Shown: positions 34,117-46,290, counted from the first letter of the stretch. The stretch is 64,000 bases of DNA from Cyanophora paradoxa (GCA_004431415.1 QPMI01000408.1:930001-994000), one strand, 5' to 3'. Numbers and translations are program-made. The notes: generated from the sequence alone by a model not told the origin.

Positions 34117-35322
34117 TTACACGTGTGTATCTTCGGGATCAGAAAACGTGGGAAAGAAAAGTCCTCCTACTAACGACCGGAGCCGAAGCGCAAATGCAAG
34201 TTCCGAAAGCGCCCGTCTACGGACAACCGCTAAGTCGTCATCATTTGAAAGACTAGCGGTATCTGGGAAGGGAATTTCGGATACAATGGATCGCAATTGT
34301 ATCGCAAACGCCATGTTTGCATGTGCACGACGTCGAATGGCAGTCAAGTCATCATCGTATATCAGAGGTTCGTTCTTAAGTTCGGAGAAGGGAGATATGG
34401 TGTCCGGCCGCAATATGGGTTCAGCATCGGAGCTCGCGATGAGTGGGGGATTATCTCTTCTTGGAGTACGCAGTTGTTTACATAGCTGAACCTAGGAGGG
34501 CGGGCATAAGCGCACAGGTCAGTCAACATCAGACGTCTGGATAGCAATATTAATAAGAACCTTAACACGTCGCCAAGCCTGCAAGGAATTGAAAGCATCT
34601 TCCATGCCAGGTTCAGTGGCTAGTTGGAAATATGCAGGGAGAACCTCATTGTCACAATGGACATACGCTATCATACGAGGCGGCACAAGCAGCCGCGGCA
34701 GGTCGTCTTGAGCAACCGTAAAATATTCTTGGATTAACCGGAATTGTCGAGCGTATCGAATCAAATCCTGAGCACATAAATTACGGGGAGACTCGGTCAT
34801 CTGTGCATAGCGCCCTAACACTTATTTAGATTAACACTTATAGATAACCCTCCCTCCTTGCTCCCCTATTTTAAATATAGTTATACGGTCGGCACATCAT
34901 GTGACTTACCCATCCGGTCCGAATGGGAGTGAGGATGTTCGAGTCCCAGTGCACCAATGCGAGACAAAAATGCTGGAAGCGGCTAGCGGGTGTCGTCGCT
35001 GACAAGAAGGGTAATGTGCCAAGAACGATGATCATGTGAACAGGTTTCAAGCGTACCTCCATCTGAAGGATACCAGCCCATGACCGCGTCAATAAATTTG
35101 AGTGGCGGATCACTGTACGACCATGCATGTATTCATTGTTAAATTTGAGAATCCACAAGGAAATGCCCACGTAAACAATGATGCATACGTCAGTTTATCA
35201 AGTTGTTGTATATCGGATTCGCCCACGGCTAGTGGATCAGCTGGTAGGAGAACTCCGACGTCGCCAGCCGAGATGGAACGTTCTCGCGGCACTCCGCGCG
35301 CGTAACATACATAGCCAGACAC
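34117..35322 (-). CDS. Five-exon orphan protein, 304 aa
   Basis: Minus-strand exons 35189-35322, 35057-35112, 34910-34972, 34528-34814 and 34117-34491 join in one frame. Introns are 76, 84, 95 and 36 nt. The protein begins MSGYVCYARGVPRERS. The middle has FIDAVMGWYPSDGAFLSRIG and RYARQFRLIQEYFTVAQDDL, predicted helical. The C-terminal 100 residues contain two imperfect copies of an acidic-then-basic motif: YDDDLTAIRRRAHANMAFAI and NDDDLAVVRRRALSELAFAL, about 37 residues apart. That internal duplication is the clearest feature. No family recognised. The start codon choice is the first in-frame ATG; the last intron is short and has a weak donor (GTTGAC). Confidence 0.7.
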
Positions 35323-35539
35323 CTGTCGTTCGCATACTATCCACGTCAGTCAACCAATGGCATGTTACCATGAGTAGGCTGCATGTATACCTTAGCTAGT
35401 ACATGCACACACTCGTACGCGAACTGTAACATATCCAGGTATCGCGAACTTAGCTGTCGACATGAGAGCTAACTGGGTGAGCGGTAGCAAATGACCGGAT
35501 GCTTGCAACCGGACGAACCTAGGCCTGGCCGACAATATG

Positions 35540-35962
35540 GTAAGCCGCCGGAAGAGAATCTGACCGGCGCCAACCAAATGGTTCGGGCTGAAGCTTGGCT
35601 ATTCGGTACCCGTAGACCAGCCGACCCGGACGGCTGCTCGCATCGCTTAGACCCAGGTTCGAATCCTGGGAGTGAGTCTTTTTTACCATCTTGCTTTCAG
35701 TCCGTGGTACGAAAATCTTTAGCTAGGACATGGACTACAAAATAGTAAGCCGCCCGAAGATAAGCTGACCCGCGCCAACCAAATGGTTCGGACTGAAGCT
35801 TGGCTATTCTGTACCCGTAGATCTAGACCAGCCGTCCCGGACGGCTGCTCACATCGCTTAGACCCAGGTTCGAATCCTGGGAGTGAGTCTTATTCGCCAT
35901 CTTGCTTTCAGTCCGCGATGCGAAGATCTTTAGCTAGGACATGGACTAGAATATAGTAAGCC
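35540..35962 (+). repeat. Tandem tRNA-like (SINE-like) repeat, two copies plus start of a third
   Basis: The word taagccgcc/taagccacc begins at 35541, 35746 and 35957, a period of 205-211 bp. Each full copy has a B-box-like segment, acccaggttcgaatcctggg, that forms a T-arm, and an A-box-like ttggctattcgg. Between them is a hairpin with stem cagccg/cggctg. The acceptor stem does not pair and the loop lacks the usual T before the would-be anticodon, so this is not a functional tRNA gene. A tRNA-derived SINE or a pol III-type promoter relic is the best description. Confidence 0.65.
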
Positions 35963-37196
35963 ACCCGGGGCGCAGCCTCGGATCATCTCTCGCCTGGTGC
36001 GCGCCTCCACACCCGTCGCCACCGCGCCCCGCGCGACGGGGCGGGGGCAGGGATCTCGACTCGCGACGCCCGCGCGGCGGGGGCGGCCAGAACGTAGAGG
36101 CGGCCCATCTCTCGCTTGGTGCGCGCCTCCCCGCCCTTCAGCACCGCGCCCCGCGCGACGAGCTAGGTGAACGGAGGCGACCCGATTCGCGGCGCCTTCG
36201 CGGCAGGGCCGGCGCGGCCGGGTTGCAGCGGCGGCCAATGTCTGGCTTGGTGCGGGCCTCCCCGCCCTTCTTCGCCGCGCCCTGCGCGACGGGGCGGGTG
36301 CAGGTAGCTCGACTCGTGGCGCCTTCCCGGCGAGGGCAGCCGGGACGCAGCGGCGGCCCCGCTTTCACTCTGGTTCACAGCCCCCGCTGCCCCGCTTTCA
36401 CTCCGGTTCGCAGCACCGGTGCAAGTTTCGCTCCCACTATTCGCAATTGCCCCGCTTTCACTCCAGTTCACAGCCCCGGCTGCCATATCTTAGCTGTGAC
36501 CCCCAAACATGCAAGTACGGCGGCATCCACTGCGAGGGGCACGCCACCAGCCCACCCGGCTCACAACGCCCCCCACTGCCCCATGGCCACCTCCGTGGTT
36601 CGGGGCCGGTAACATTTGCTCACATCGCAGTGCCATCCATGGCCGGAACGTAGAGGCGGCCCATCTCTCGCTTGGTGCGCGCCTCCCCGCCCTTCAGCGC
36701 CGCGCCCCGCGCGACGAGCTAGGTGAACGGAGGCGACCCGATTCGCGGCGCCTTCGCGGGAAGGCCGGCGCGGCCGGGTTGCAGCGGCGGCCAATGTCTC
36801 GCTTGGTGCGGGCCTCCCCGCCCTTCATCGCCGCGCCCTGCGCGACGGGGCGGGTGCAGGTAGCTCGACTCGTGGCGCCTTCCCGGCGAGGGCAGCCGGG
36901 ACGCAGCGGCGGCCCCGCTTTCACTCTGGTTCACAGCCCCCGCTGCCCCGCTTTCACTCCGGTTTGCAGCACCGGTGCAAGTTTCGCTCCAACTATTCGC
37001 AATTGCCCCGCTTTCACTCCAGTTCACAGCCCCAGCTGCCATGTCTTAGATGTGACCCCCAAACATGCAAGTACGGCGGCATCCACTGCAAGGGGCACGC
37101 CACCAGCCCACCCGGCTCACAACGCCCCCCACTGCCCCACCTCCGTGGTTCGGGGCCGGTAACATTTGCTCACATCGCAGTGCCATCCATGGCCCT
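35963..37196 (+). repeat. GC-rich repeats with 550-bp direct duplication
   Basis: The first part is more copies of the 122-bp family also seen at 29.2-29.8 kb. A unit of about 550 bp is then tandemly duplicated: 36091-36646 and 36647-37196. The start word aacgtagaggcggcccatct is at 36091 and 36647. The end word ggtaacatttgctcacatcg is at about 36608 and 37158, a few bases closer because six bases are missing from the second copy. Within each copy cccgctttcactc recurs three times. No gene. Confidence 0.85.
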
Positions 37197-37434
37197 GCTC
37201 CCGGCACCCAGCCGGCGCCCCGCCCCACCGGCCATCCGGCGCCTCGCATATGCTGCCCCCCATCACCTCCAGCGCCCCGCGCCCGCTGCCACCCAACGCC
37301 CTACGGTTCCACTGCAGGCTCCAAGGTAGGAAGGACGGCGGTCGCAACATTGGAAAGCACGCCAGCGGCCAACCTCCGCCCCCCACTAGGGCTCAGACAC
37401 AGCCATCCACCAAATATGGACTGTATTCAGAGTA
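37197..37434. other. GC-rich spacer, no gene
   Basis: Separates the 550-bp repeats from the 3' end of the kinase gene. It includes acgccagcggccaacc, a variant of a motif also seen near 30490 and 55040. Confidence 0.4.
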
Positions 37435-38160
37435 TCACATGTTCTTCGGACCCAGGACACTGATCTCTAAACGAGGAAGTAACTGAGTCGCAAGGTCTCT
37501 GACGGGCATGGAAGCATCAAGACGAATCACGGGTAAAGTGCGACTGGACTCGAGAGAGAATATCCAGTCACTATAACGTGCGTGGAGTCCTGGAATAGTA
37601 CTGAGAGCTTCGTGATTATCTCCACGGGAAAGAGCTCTCTCCATACAGATGCCAGGTGATACATCTAGTGATACGACAGCAAGTGGATCGTGAAATGAAA
37701 GAGATGCCTGAATTTCTTGCAGCAAACCACGCTCCGCATCCGTGAGGTAACCACGGGCGTACCAGTACTCTGCAAAGATTTCCTGTGAGGAAAGATGGCA
37801 GCGCTCGACGAGACCAACAAGCGGGCGATCGTGATAGGCAGAACTACATGCATTCAAAGCTGACAGTTGCTGTAAGTGGGTTGAATGGGAAAGGAGCGCT
37901 CGAAGTTGCATGCCAAGTACGGCACCAGGTTGCGGGCCGCCTTCCGCAAAAATGCCAGTCAACCATGGTTTCCATAGATGCAGAGGCTCGGGAAAGATGC
38001 GAAACTTGACCGCGCAGTTTACTTCCGCGGCGACTACCATCAGGTCGGAAATGAGCGTGCTTTTACCCGCTCCGGGAGGCGCTTCGAACGCTATATACGG
38101 GGGAAGCATCGCCTTGCGATCCACGCGTACGGTCGTCGGTGCGGTGTCTACAGATTGCAT
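37435..38160 (-). CDS. Deoxynucleoside kinase family protein
   Basis: Intronless, 241 aa. It phosphorylates deoxynucleosides to monophosphates for salvage if active. Family features in order: a P-loop YIAFEAPPGAGKSTLI (about residues 22-37), FPEPLHLWKPW (PEP..W motif, about 59), then LVERCHLSSQEIFAEYWYA matching the catalytic ER-S block (about 113). Next is RGYLTDAERGLL, then a lid-like MERALSRGDNHEALSTI (about 180), then YSDWI. The usual ERS is ERC. Length matches the 220-260 aa of the family. The gene follows the Helitron helicase by about 240 bp on the same strand, with tataattata just upstream of the ATG. It may be cargo of the Helitron. Such kinases are, to my knowledge, uncommon in fungi and common in DNA viruses and some protists, so transfer is possible. 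Confidence 0.75.
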   Translation of the reverse strand: MQSVDTAPTTVRVDRKAMLPPYIAFEAPPGAGKSTLISDLMVVAAEVNCAVKFRIFPEPLHLWKPWLTGIFAEGGPQPGAVLGMQLRALLSHSTHLQQLSALNACSSAYHDRPLVGLVERCHLSSQEIFAEYWYARGYLTDAERGLLQEIQASLSFHDPLAVVSLDVSPGICMERALSRGDNHEALSTIPGLHARYSDWIFSLESSRTLPVIRLDASMPVRDLATQLLPRLEISVLGPKNM

Positions 38161-38396
38161 GATATAATTATACTACTATGTGATGAAAATGACATTCGAG
38201 GGGTACAGTCGCAATTCGAAAACTTCGTAACTGAGGACCAAACAGCACCTGAAGCTGCCTATAGTAGTAATTTCTTGCCATTATAAGACATACGGTACAT
38301 CGGTTCTCGCAAGACCTTTCAGCTGAAGCGTGGACGGATCATCCACGCATCACGTCAGGTGCCATGCATAGCGAGCCGCGCGAGTTGTGATCTGAT
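38161..38396. other. Spacer between kinase and Helitron gene
   Basis: Has a perfect 7-bp stem, gcgtgga/tccacgc, with a 7-nt loop at about 38332-38352. A hairpin near this end of a minus-strand Helitron could be its 3' terminal structure, but I do not see a clear CTRR terminus, so the element end is unresolved. Confidence 0.3.
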
Positions 38397-41300
38397 TCAA
38401 CTGTACGAATGCAGAACGGAGGCCCCAAAATTGTGAGCCGGTTGCCCATGGGGTACGTCGGGTACGGCAGCTGAGTTGAGTAAAGGAAAAAGAGGATGCA
38501 TCGGATTAATGGACATCATCAGATCAACCACGTCGGAACGCAATCGATCCGCCCAATCACATTTATCACTATTACGCGTAAAAACAGGAAGGGTCCCTTC
38601 CGCAATCATGCTGTCAATTATTGACAAAAACATGCATCGTCCTGCTCCAGAATTACTGCGTGGAATACCGCATCAGCCACTGGGGAACTGCATTTTAAAT
38701 ACGAGACATATCAGATGTAATAAAGGCGGACCTCACTGGAATTAGGTTAGGAGAGACTGTAGCGGAAAGCAACACGTTCTGCATTCCCATGTCGTAGATA
38801 CGGGCAGACATTACACCAGCTATCGATAGTCGCATATCCGGAGGAACAAGCATGGCCGCAGTGGATGCAGGTGAGGGATGCGACGAGTTACGATCACAGG
38901 TTCCTTCAGGTGGCAATGAACCCCCCAAAGCTGCACTACACGACGCCTGCTGAAAAGCAGCTGACAAATTCCGTGGTGGAAGAGCGTGGGTCGTGTGGGG
39001 TAAGAGAGAAGTCGACGAAGTAGGCGTCGTCCGATCACGAGGTACACTGGAAGGCATCGCTGAAGAGCTCGAGGGAAAGGATGCAGCGGATCGCTTGTTC
39101 GTCGACGTTAAAGTAGACTCATTGCGCTTACGCTTTGGAGTCTTGGGAGATGCACGCGGTGGGTCGGTGTGAGATACACGCGGGGGGTCGGTAGACGGAG
39201 CATCAATGCGTGTACGAGTACCCGCAGCGCCAGAGTTGGGAGTCGATGCAAATTTCTCGGCCAAGGTGCGCTGCTCTTCTACCACCAGTTGCGGTTTAGC
39301 GACTTCAAAAACAGACGTGCCCCAAGCGATATGAAGATTGTCTGACGGGACACCAATCCGCGTGGCCAGTGCACGGAGCCGGGCATTCTCCCGTATATCC
39401 GACGGATTCGGAGCGAAGTACAACCAGCGGTCGAGTGACGGAGTGCTGCACATTGCAATGTCCGGTAACTCGGAGACGTCGCTGTCGGAATCCATTGTAC
39501 CCAGTGGGATCGCAGATTGGTGCGCACGTCCTTTGCCTTTCTTCCGTCTAGCCATAGGGTCACGCAGTACATTGGTGAAAATGATGTCCGCAGATGATCG
39601 AACCCGACTACATGCGACATACGCCATGTTGTAGGTGAAAGCGCGTGACAAATCAACGACTATCTTTGACAGTGTGAGGCCTTGACACTTGTGAACGGTT
39701 ACAGCCCACGCCAGACGAAAAGGGAACTGAGTGCGAGAAGGAGCCGAACTTGAAGATTTTGCCGCATTCGTCAAACCAGGAATCACTTCGTGCTCAGTTT
39801 GAGTAGGCGGTGCTGAAGACTTGTCGTGGATAACTGGTTCGTTGGATATGTCACGCTCAGACGGCTCAACACGTACGGCCTGGTAATCAACACCGGCTAG
39901 TGTCACTTTCGTACGCCCGCGCTTCCTGCCGACTTTGTCGTCGTCAAAAGCCACATACATGGCAACTGGAGAATTCTTGTCAAGTAGCCGAACAGTCGAC
40001 GAAGCTGTAGGTACTGGACCGTCAAACTCCCATCCAACCAGCGTCCCCAGCGCGCCATTTACAAGACCATCGTGCGTGTCCTCATTGATGATCATCATAA
40101 CCCGCGAGCCCAAGCAGAAGGTGAACTTCGCCAATAAGAGGTCGCCATTTTTATTCTGCACCACGAACGCACAAGCTTAAAAAGCAACTGATACACTGGC
40201 GGACATGGGTTCGTACCTCAACCGGTTCAGCTGGTTTACACGTTTTGGATTTGTGATCGTACTCTCCTTCATCGAAAGCCTCAAGTGTGATAATCGGAGC
40301 CAAATACCGACGGGACGTTGCAAAGAGACGATCATTGTTGTAATTCAGTACTTCTCTGTTGCAAGGGAAGACTCGCAACGCTGTTTCCCAGGCGGGGGAT
40401 GCCAGTTCGCAAGCCAGTGCAGCATACCCCCGACGATTCTCCTCGGGGTTCACAGATCTGCACGGTGCGTTCACAGAAAGGCGAGCGGGCGGTGCAATAC
40501 AAGGATGTAATGGTTTCAGAACGTACCTGGACAGAATGAATTGCTTATCACGGTCATCAAATTCTCCGACTCGTAATCGCAAACATGTGTCACGCCACAT
40601 GGTGTCTCCAGCTTGCCTGACGACCTCATCGAGGAAGATAGGGTGAAACAAAGACAGCCACAGGTGAATATCATCAACCAGTTCGCCACTGCGCTTGAAG
40701 GTACGCCACATCCGTCTTTCGAAAATGTTGTAAATCCGTTTCTCCTGCACTGGCGGAAGTTGGAAGAAATCCCCGAAGCACAGGATAGATTTCCCTGCGA
40801 ACGGCTCCGCCACCTGGAAGATCTCCTGTAACCGCTGATTGATTCGAGGAAAGTTCTTGCCGCCAACAAAGCTGATCTCGTCAATAATGATAAGTTCGAC
40901 ATCACGGAACCTTGCATTCAATTGGCACGCTCGGGCGCCAGATAAAGGATAGAATGTATTTTTTTCGCCGTGTTTGGGAGGAGCCCCAAAAGCTAGCACA
41001 GATGACACGGTGCTACCTCCGATGTTGAAGGATGCCACGCCAGACCAGGACATGAGTAATATGCCGCCATTGCCACACGGTTGCTGCATGTTTGCGTGGT
41101 CACGACTCCAGTGGAGCATGTACTTAACAATGGTTTTGATAAGAAAAGATTTGCCAGTCCCGCCTGGACCAACACACGCAATGTGCAGAGGCTGCTTAGG
41201 GGATACGACAGGAAGCTCTTTGTGACGACATTCGGGCATCCCGGAATTAGCGGCCACAATAGAGTTGTACCTGTTCATATAGTACAATTAATAAAAGATC

Positions 41301-44300
41301 ACCACACCATCTAGAGCACGAGCAGCGTACTCAGCTTGGGTTGAGTAGTGCTTTTCGAGCCGAGTTGTCATCTGACGAATCGCAACCATCAATTCCCGCT
41401 GCCTTGGCTTCAGCTTATCCTCCATTTCCGAGAGGCTCATCGAATCGAGGTCATGTAAATCAACTCCCGAAGAGGCGGGGGGTCCAGGCGGAAGTGCGGT
41501 AAGAACATCATCCGCACCAGAGGGGCTGAAGTCATCCGCACCAGAGGGGCCGAAGTTAGATACGTCGGAGGTGGGCAGTGCCGACAACGTTGCATCACGC
41601 GCTACGGTTGACGTAACTCGCGTCGGTACTATCGATGGCTCGTCACGAACGTCATCGACCCCATTAAATCCGACTGTTGGCCCAGGGCGCAGGTGATGTA
41701 CAGAAGAAGCAGTGCCAGTTGTGGACCGGTTATCCGGGTTTAAATTCTTGCCGGCGACCAAGCGAGCATCACGATCGAACTTCTGGAGGGACCGTTCAAT
41801 CCGGGCAGCCATTTGACAGTGAGTGAACTGAATATTGTACTCGATAGTAGCACGATGCCGGGTGACGGCAGCAGAAATGACGGCAGGAGTAACTTGATCC
41901 TCGGACTCAACACCAAGTAAATCACGTAGCTCGTTCCGAAATGGTACGTGCATCAACAGCAGACTGTACAGGCCTTCGGGGTCACCATCCTTTGGAATTC
42001 GTACTCTCACAGTCCTCGGTCGACGTCGCTGTTGAAGGATGTGGCGTTGAAAGGGCCTCAACAGAGAAGACCGAGGGCACACACTGCGCAGGCAATAAAT
42101 GAGATAGAGCTCGAGGGGCACGTGAGAACAAACGAATTACGACGTAAACGTTCACCTGGATCCCGCCTTCTTTGAGCGCAAGGGTGCAGTACTTTGCGGA
42201 TGCTGTTTTCGAATCTCTGCATTCGCCCACGCGGGATTAGGCTCCCAATCATTGAGTTCCGCCTCATCCTCGTCTCCCTCACAAGCAACGTTTTCAGACG
42301 TGAGATTTGCGTCTGGGCCGCCTCCTTTTGGCGCATCACCAAGAAAATGTAAGTTAAACCAGTTCATGTACTGCATGAAGGTTATAGATTCGAAGACAGG
42401 TTCAGCACCTGGGCAAGAAGAAATGTCAGTCAGTAGCGAGATTTCATTTGTACCATAAAAAGACAGATTGGGCACCGTCGGGATCCTTACTGCGAGCCAT
42501 ATAGTAATCAACCTGGTCGTCGGCCCAAGCATCTTGATCGTTCGGATTATGTTGCATTCGAAATTCGAGCTCCCGTTTATGCCGCAGGTGCTTTCCACGT
42601 TTACCAGGGAGGTAGGCCCCGACAGAGCACGATGATCGTGACGAAAAAAACAACGGAATGCCTGGACAGAGTGCCCAAGCATGAGCATGCTGCATGGTTA
42701 CAGGCGATGATATACATAAATGAGGCATAATTATAACACTGGCTTACATTGATGCTACGCACCTAGACAATACAACCCAGCTTCCTGCTTGGACATTGTG
42801 CGACACCCCAACATGGCATTTCGCATCTATTTCGCAATGCCGGTAGAGTTAATTTAGGGAACCGCGCAGCATCAGAAATTGAGAAACATTACCTTTAGGA
42901 GGATCTGGTTAGTTGACGCATCCTCTGGTAGGTCATTTAGGACGTTTTCCACCGCCTTCATCTCCTCCGTCTCGTCTTTGGTCATATACCCTAAAATGTA
43001 CGCTGCTATCTTGTATGGATTTGTGACGATTTGGATATCCATATTAGCTTGCCAGAGCTGGATGATAATGTTGTGGAAATTGTTCGTGTAGCGATCATCC
43101 TGTGTGAAGCGCCTAAATATCACTTCCCGGTCCCCACGACACATAAAACGTTCTTCGTGAGAGCTCCGCAGATGCGTTTTGGCGGCAAACACATGTGGGA
43201 ATCCGAAGCGACACTTGCACCGCTCCTTATACTCGGCCATAAATTTGGCGATCCGGGCTGAACGAGCCACGTGCTCGTGCGGAGCAGCTTTTTCCATGGC
43301 CTGTAGCTGGTCTTCTAGCACGTTCAGCTTCGTGGCATCAGTGATAGGGTCATGCAACTCGGCGTTTTCGTCGACGGTCGCAAGCTTGCGACGGCGACGA
43401 AATTTGCCCGCTGCGGCGGGATCGATGCGACATGTGTGAGAGTGTTTATGGCGATTGAATCGTGCCACGTAGTCCTGTAGGCGGGGTGTAGCCCATTCTT
43501 GGGCGAAAGGACCTTCCGTCCGAGGTTGCTACATTCAAGATTAATAGTGTGCAGCATCCTGGAAATTAGCAACAACGGTAATGGCTTACCTCGGTCTGAA
43601 CAACCGTATCCAGCCACGCGCAGACTTGTTCGCCATTGAAACCGGGGTCTGCGGGGTCTAGGACGGGCGGGGGCGTCGTGACACCATCTCGGGTGCGCTC
43701 GCCCAGCCAAATCACCAAATGTGCGTGAAGCGACCCTCGACTCTGAACTTCATACCTTGGTAGAAACAGGTAAGACAGCAAATGTGCAGGGTCACAGGAT
43801 TCAAAAAAATCGGCGCACCGGACAAAGAAATCAACAACAGGCCAACCAAAAAGCACTTCACCAGCCGTAGATTGGAAAAGGTCAAGCATGGCGCGAACCC
43901 GTTCATCAAAATGCTCAGCCACAATGCCGGGATTCTCGTTCAGCAATTTTACAACATCGTCCCGATTCTTAGTAAATTCGGCGACGGCAGCGCTGGACGG
44001 GAACTTGACAGGATCGATGGCCCGAAGAAGATCGGGCCAATGTAGATCATCGCTGGACAGCGTCATATAAATATGAGGAAATCCGATTGTCGTAAACATG
44101 CTGTGTAATTTATTTCGTGCATTGTTCCAGTATGCGGCGGTTCCACGAACCTGTACATGTGGTCCTCGGACACATTAGCCCAAGGTCGGAAGTGCAATGA
44201 ACACAAAACATAAATTCACATTACGAGTCATCGTACGATAACACCGCGTGCGAATGGCGAGAGCATCTAAGGAATGATCTTCAACAGTACTGTTGATTAA

Positions 44301-45782
44301 ATTTAAAGCGTCAGCAACCGTCATGGTGGTCGTTGACGTGACAGCATGTGCCTCGCGGTTTTCGCTGGAAACAGCATTGACGATATTATCTCTGACAAAG
44401 TTAAATCCACGCCACGCATCGTCATCGAGTATAATCGAAATCGAATTAAGAAGAGCGGCCGGGTCGCGTTGAAATGGGGCGGATGATGACGCGAGGCAAC
44501 GGTGGGAGAAAAATTCACGTGCCGACAGTTGGATCGGTCTAGCTGGGTCGTGCAAACCATGCGTGCCTGACAATAAATGTAGGAATGATATCAAATGTGA
44601 CATGGTCGCGGGCGCATCGCACCTGTTGGATAAACAGACAAGAAGGAGCACACATCTGTTTCCGGCGAATGGGCACGCAGAATACGACCATCGTTCACAG
44701 GAAGGGTGCTGAGGGAAGTCCCCTTTAAATTGACGGCAACCGACGGGCAGATAGGACGGTTCATGTGAGCCGAACCAGCATCGTCGTTTTCCGAGTTGTC
44801 GCTATCAGAGTCCTCCGTGTCGCGAGGATTAATGACATTATCTGTCGTGCCAGCATTCCACTTATCTATTTCTGCTAACAACTCCGGATCGTTGGGATCC
44901 CGTAGTTGTATGTTCTGATAATATATGTGTTTTGTAGTGTCACGAAGGCACTCAAGAACCTCGAAGCACCGGTCCAACCTGACACGATTATACCAGGTCT
45001 CCCCACCTTTCGGCTTTCGCTGGTTGACCAAGCAAACTTTTCCTCTAGGTGGCAGAGGAAATATTGATTTGATGTTATTGATGGGATTGCACGGTACAAA
45101 GATAACGCGCCCTTGCGAGCCGAGCTGCCCTCCACCGATCCTCCGACCGTTTTTCCCTTTCGGGCCACGGACGTGAATTAACTGAGAATAGCAGGTCACG
45201 TGCAATATGAGCGACAACAAGATGACTCGCATTATACTGACAGACTCCGAACCTGGTAATTATTAACCCGTTGACACATCAATAATTCGGGGTAGGTTAA
45301 GTCGGATAAAAGGTTACGTGTACGGTCGTCCACATCCACGCAATGCAGACGGTTCTTTTGCACCGCTGAATTAGGTATAGTGTAGTGAACCGAGCAGTCC
45401 GAAATACATTGGAACGCACCAAACTTGAGAAGGGGCAGAAGGGTCGATCGGGGGCACACTTGAAAGCATTACACCGGCTGCAAAATTCAACTGTAGCTTG
45501 TGACGAAGGTATTCCGTGTAGATTCATAATTGAACAGACATGACATCGCACGTCGCCCGTCACGCACTGACAGTCCTTACTGTGACTATACGAGGTACTA
45601 GTACTCTCAGAGGCGATGCACTTGCACCGCAGAATATGTAATTTGTCTGCACGTCGTGATTCGGTGCAGCAACTACAAGTGCGACGGATGCAGTATAGCT
45701 TGAGAAAGAACACTCTTGCAGCATCCTTCAGATCGAGATTGGAGATTTCATTCCAGAATTGTACAGGTTCATAGCTTAGCAA
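38397..45782 (-). CDS. Helitron Rep-helicase (DUF6570, HUH Rep, PIF1-like helicase)
   Basis: Minus strand, several exons. From the N-terminus: a Cys-rich segment (45.3-45.8 kb, SRCNAFKCAPDRPFC); a DUF6570-like block (44.6-45.2 kb, LGSQGRVIFVPCNPINNI); and the Helitron-like N domain (FQRDP near 44.45 kb, GFPHIYMTLSSDDLHWPDLL near 44.05 kb). The HUH nickase motif is YEVQSRGSLHAHLVIWLG (about 43.70-43.75 kb), followed by the tyrosine motif YKIAAYILGYMTK (about 42.98-43.02 kb). A linker (41.3-42.7 kb) precedes a PIF1-type SF1 helicase with Walker A GPGGTGKS (41147-41170), Walker B LIIIDEISF (about 40.88 kb), GDFFQLPPV, and late motifs AVTVHKCQGLTLS and AYVACSRV (38.7-40.2 kb). One intron lies at about 43.53-43.59 kb; others are short and not all resolved. 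Rep nicks and rejoins DNA and the helicase unwinds it for rolling-circle transposition. All catalytic motifs remain, so it may be recently active. Confidence 0.85.
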
Positions 45783-46290
45783 GACGTCAGCAACACACTA
45801 ATGCAGGTTATAAGATGCAGAAATAAATGCACTTTGCTAAAATGGTTTCAAATTTGGCATGACGTTATGCGCCCCGCCGCACAGGGTGATGGTCATGCCG
45901 AAAGACATGCAACTCGCTCGGTGTATATTGTCGGGTATAATGTAAAAGTCAGATTCGCAGCAGTGATTTCACTTATGCTTAGCTGCATATCAAGCGCTAG
46001 CGCTCTACCGACTTTGAAGTCGACGTCCCTGCTATTGAACCGACTTCCGAGTGCACGTCCTCTCCAGCTGCAGCTCCATGGATTTGCAATTGCTCTGTAG
46101 CTAGGCCTAACGCCGAGCTCGTGGCTTGCTTATGGCGAGTACATCTGGCCGATCCTTTGAATTTCATATGCCTCTTCAACCGGGCTTCCACACAATCTGA
46201 GCTGCGCCCACAACGGTTAATAAAATATATAATTCCCTGCGGCATTCGGGGATTTCTATATACAGAACTTTTGGATAATCCTGCGTATGC
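45783..46290. other. Spacer with uncertain downstream frame
   Basis: On the minus strand 45997-46245 is open and reads PQGIIYFINRCGRSSDCVEA then a basic stretch. It could be a second exon of the adjacent gene, but the simple GT-AG joins I tested create a stop, so I leave it unassigned. Confidence 0.3.

Noticed and set aside
35577-35890. Two tRNA genes
   Set aside because: The T-arm is good, but the acceptor halves do not pair, the would-be anticodon loop lacks its usual T, and the D-arm cannot be drawn.
24498-38160. Polinton/Maverick or integrated virus built from the protease-like, kinase and orphan genes
   Set aside because: No protein-primed DNA polymerase, integrase, packaging ATPase or capsid-like jelly-roll gene was seen, and the genes are rich in introns. 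The evidence does not support one viral element.
45997-46245. Second exon of the 179-aa orphan
   Set aside because: The only obvious GT-AG join creates a stop codon at the junction, so I left it unassigned although the frame looks protein-like.
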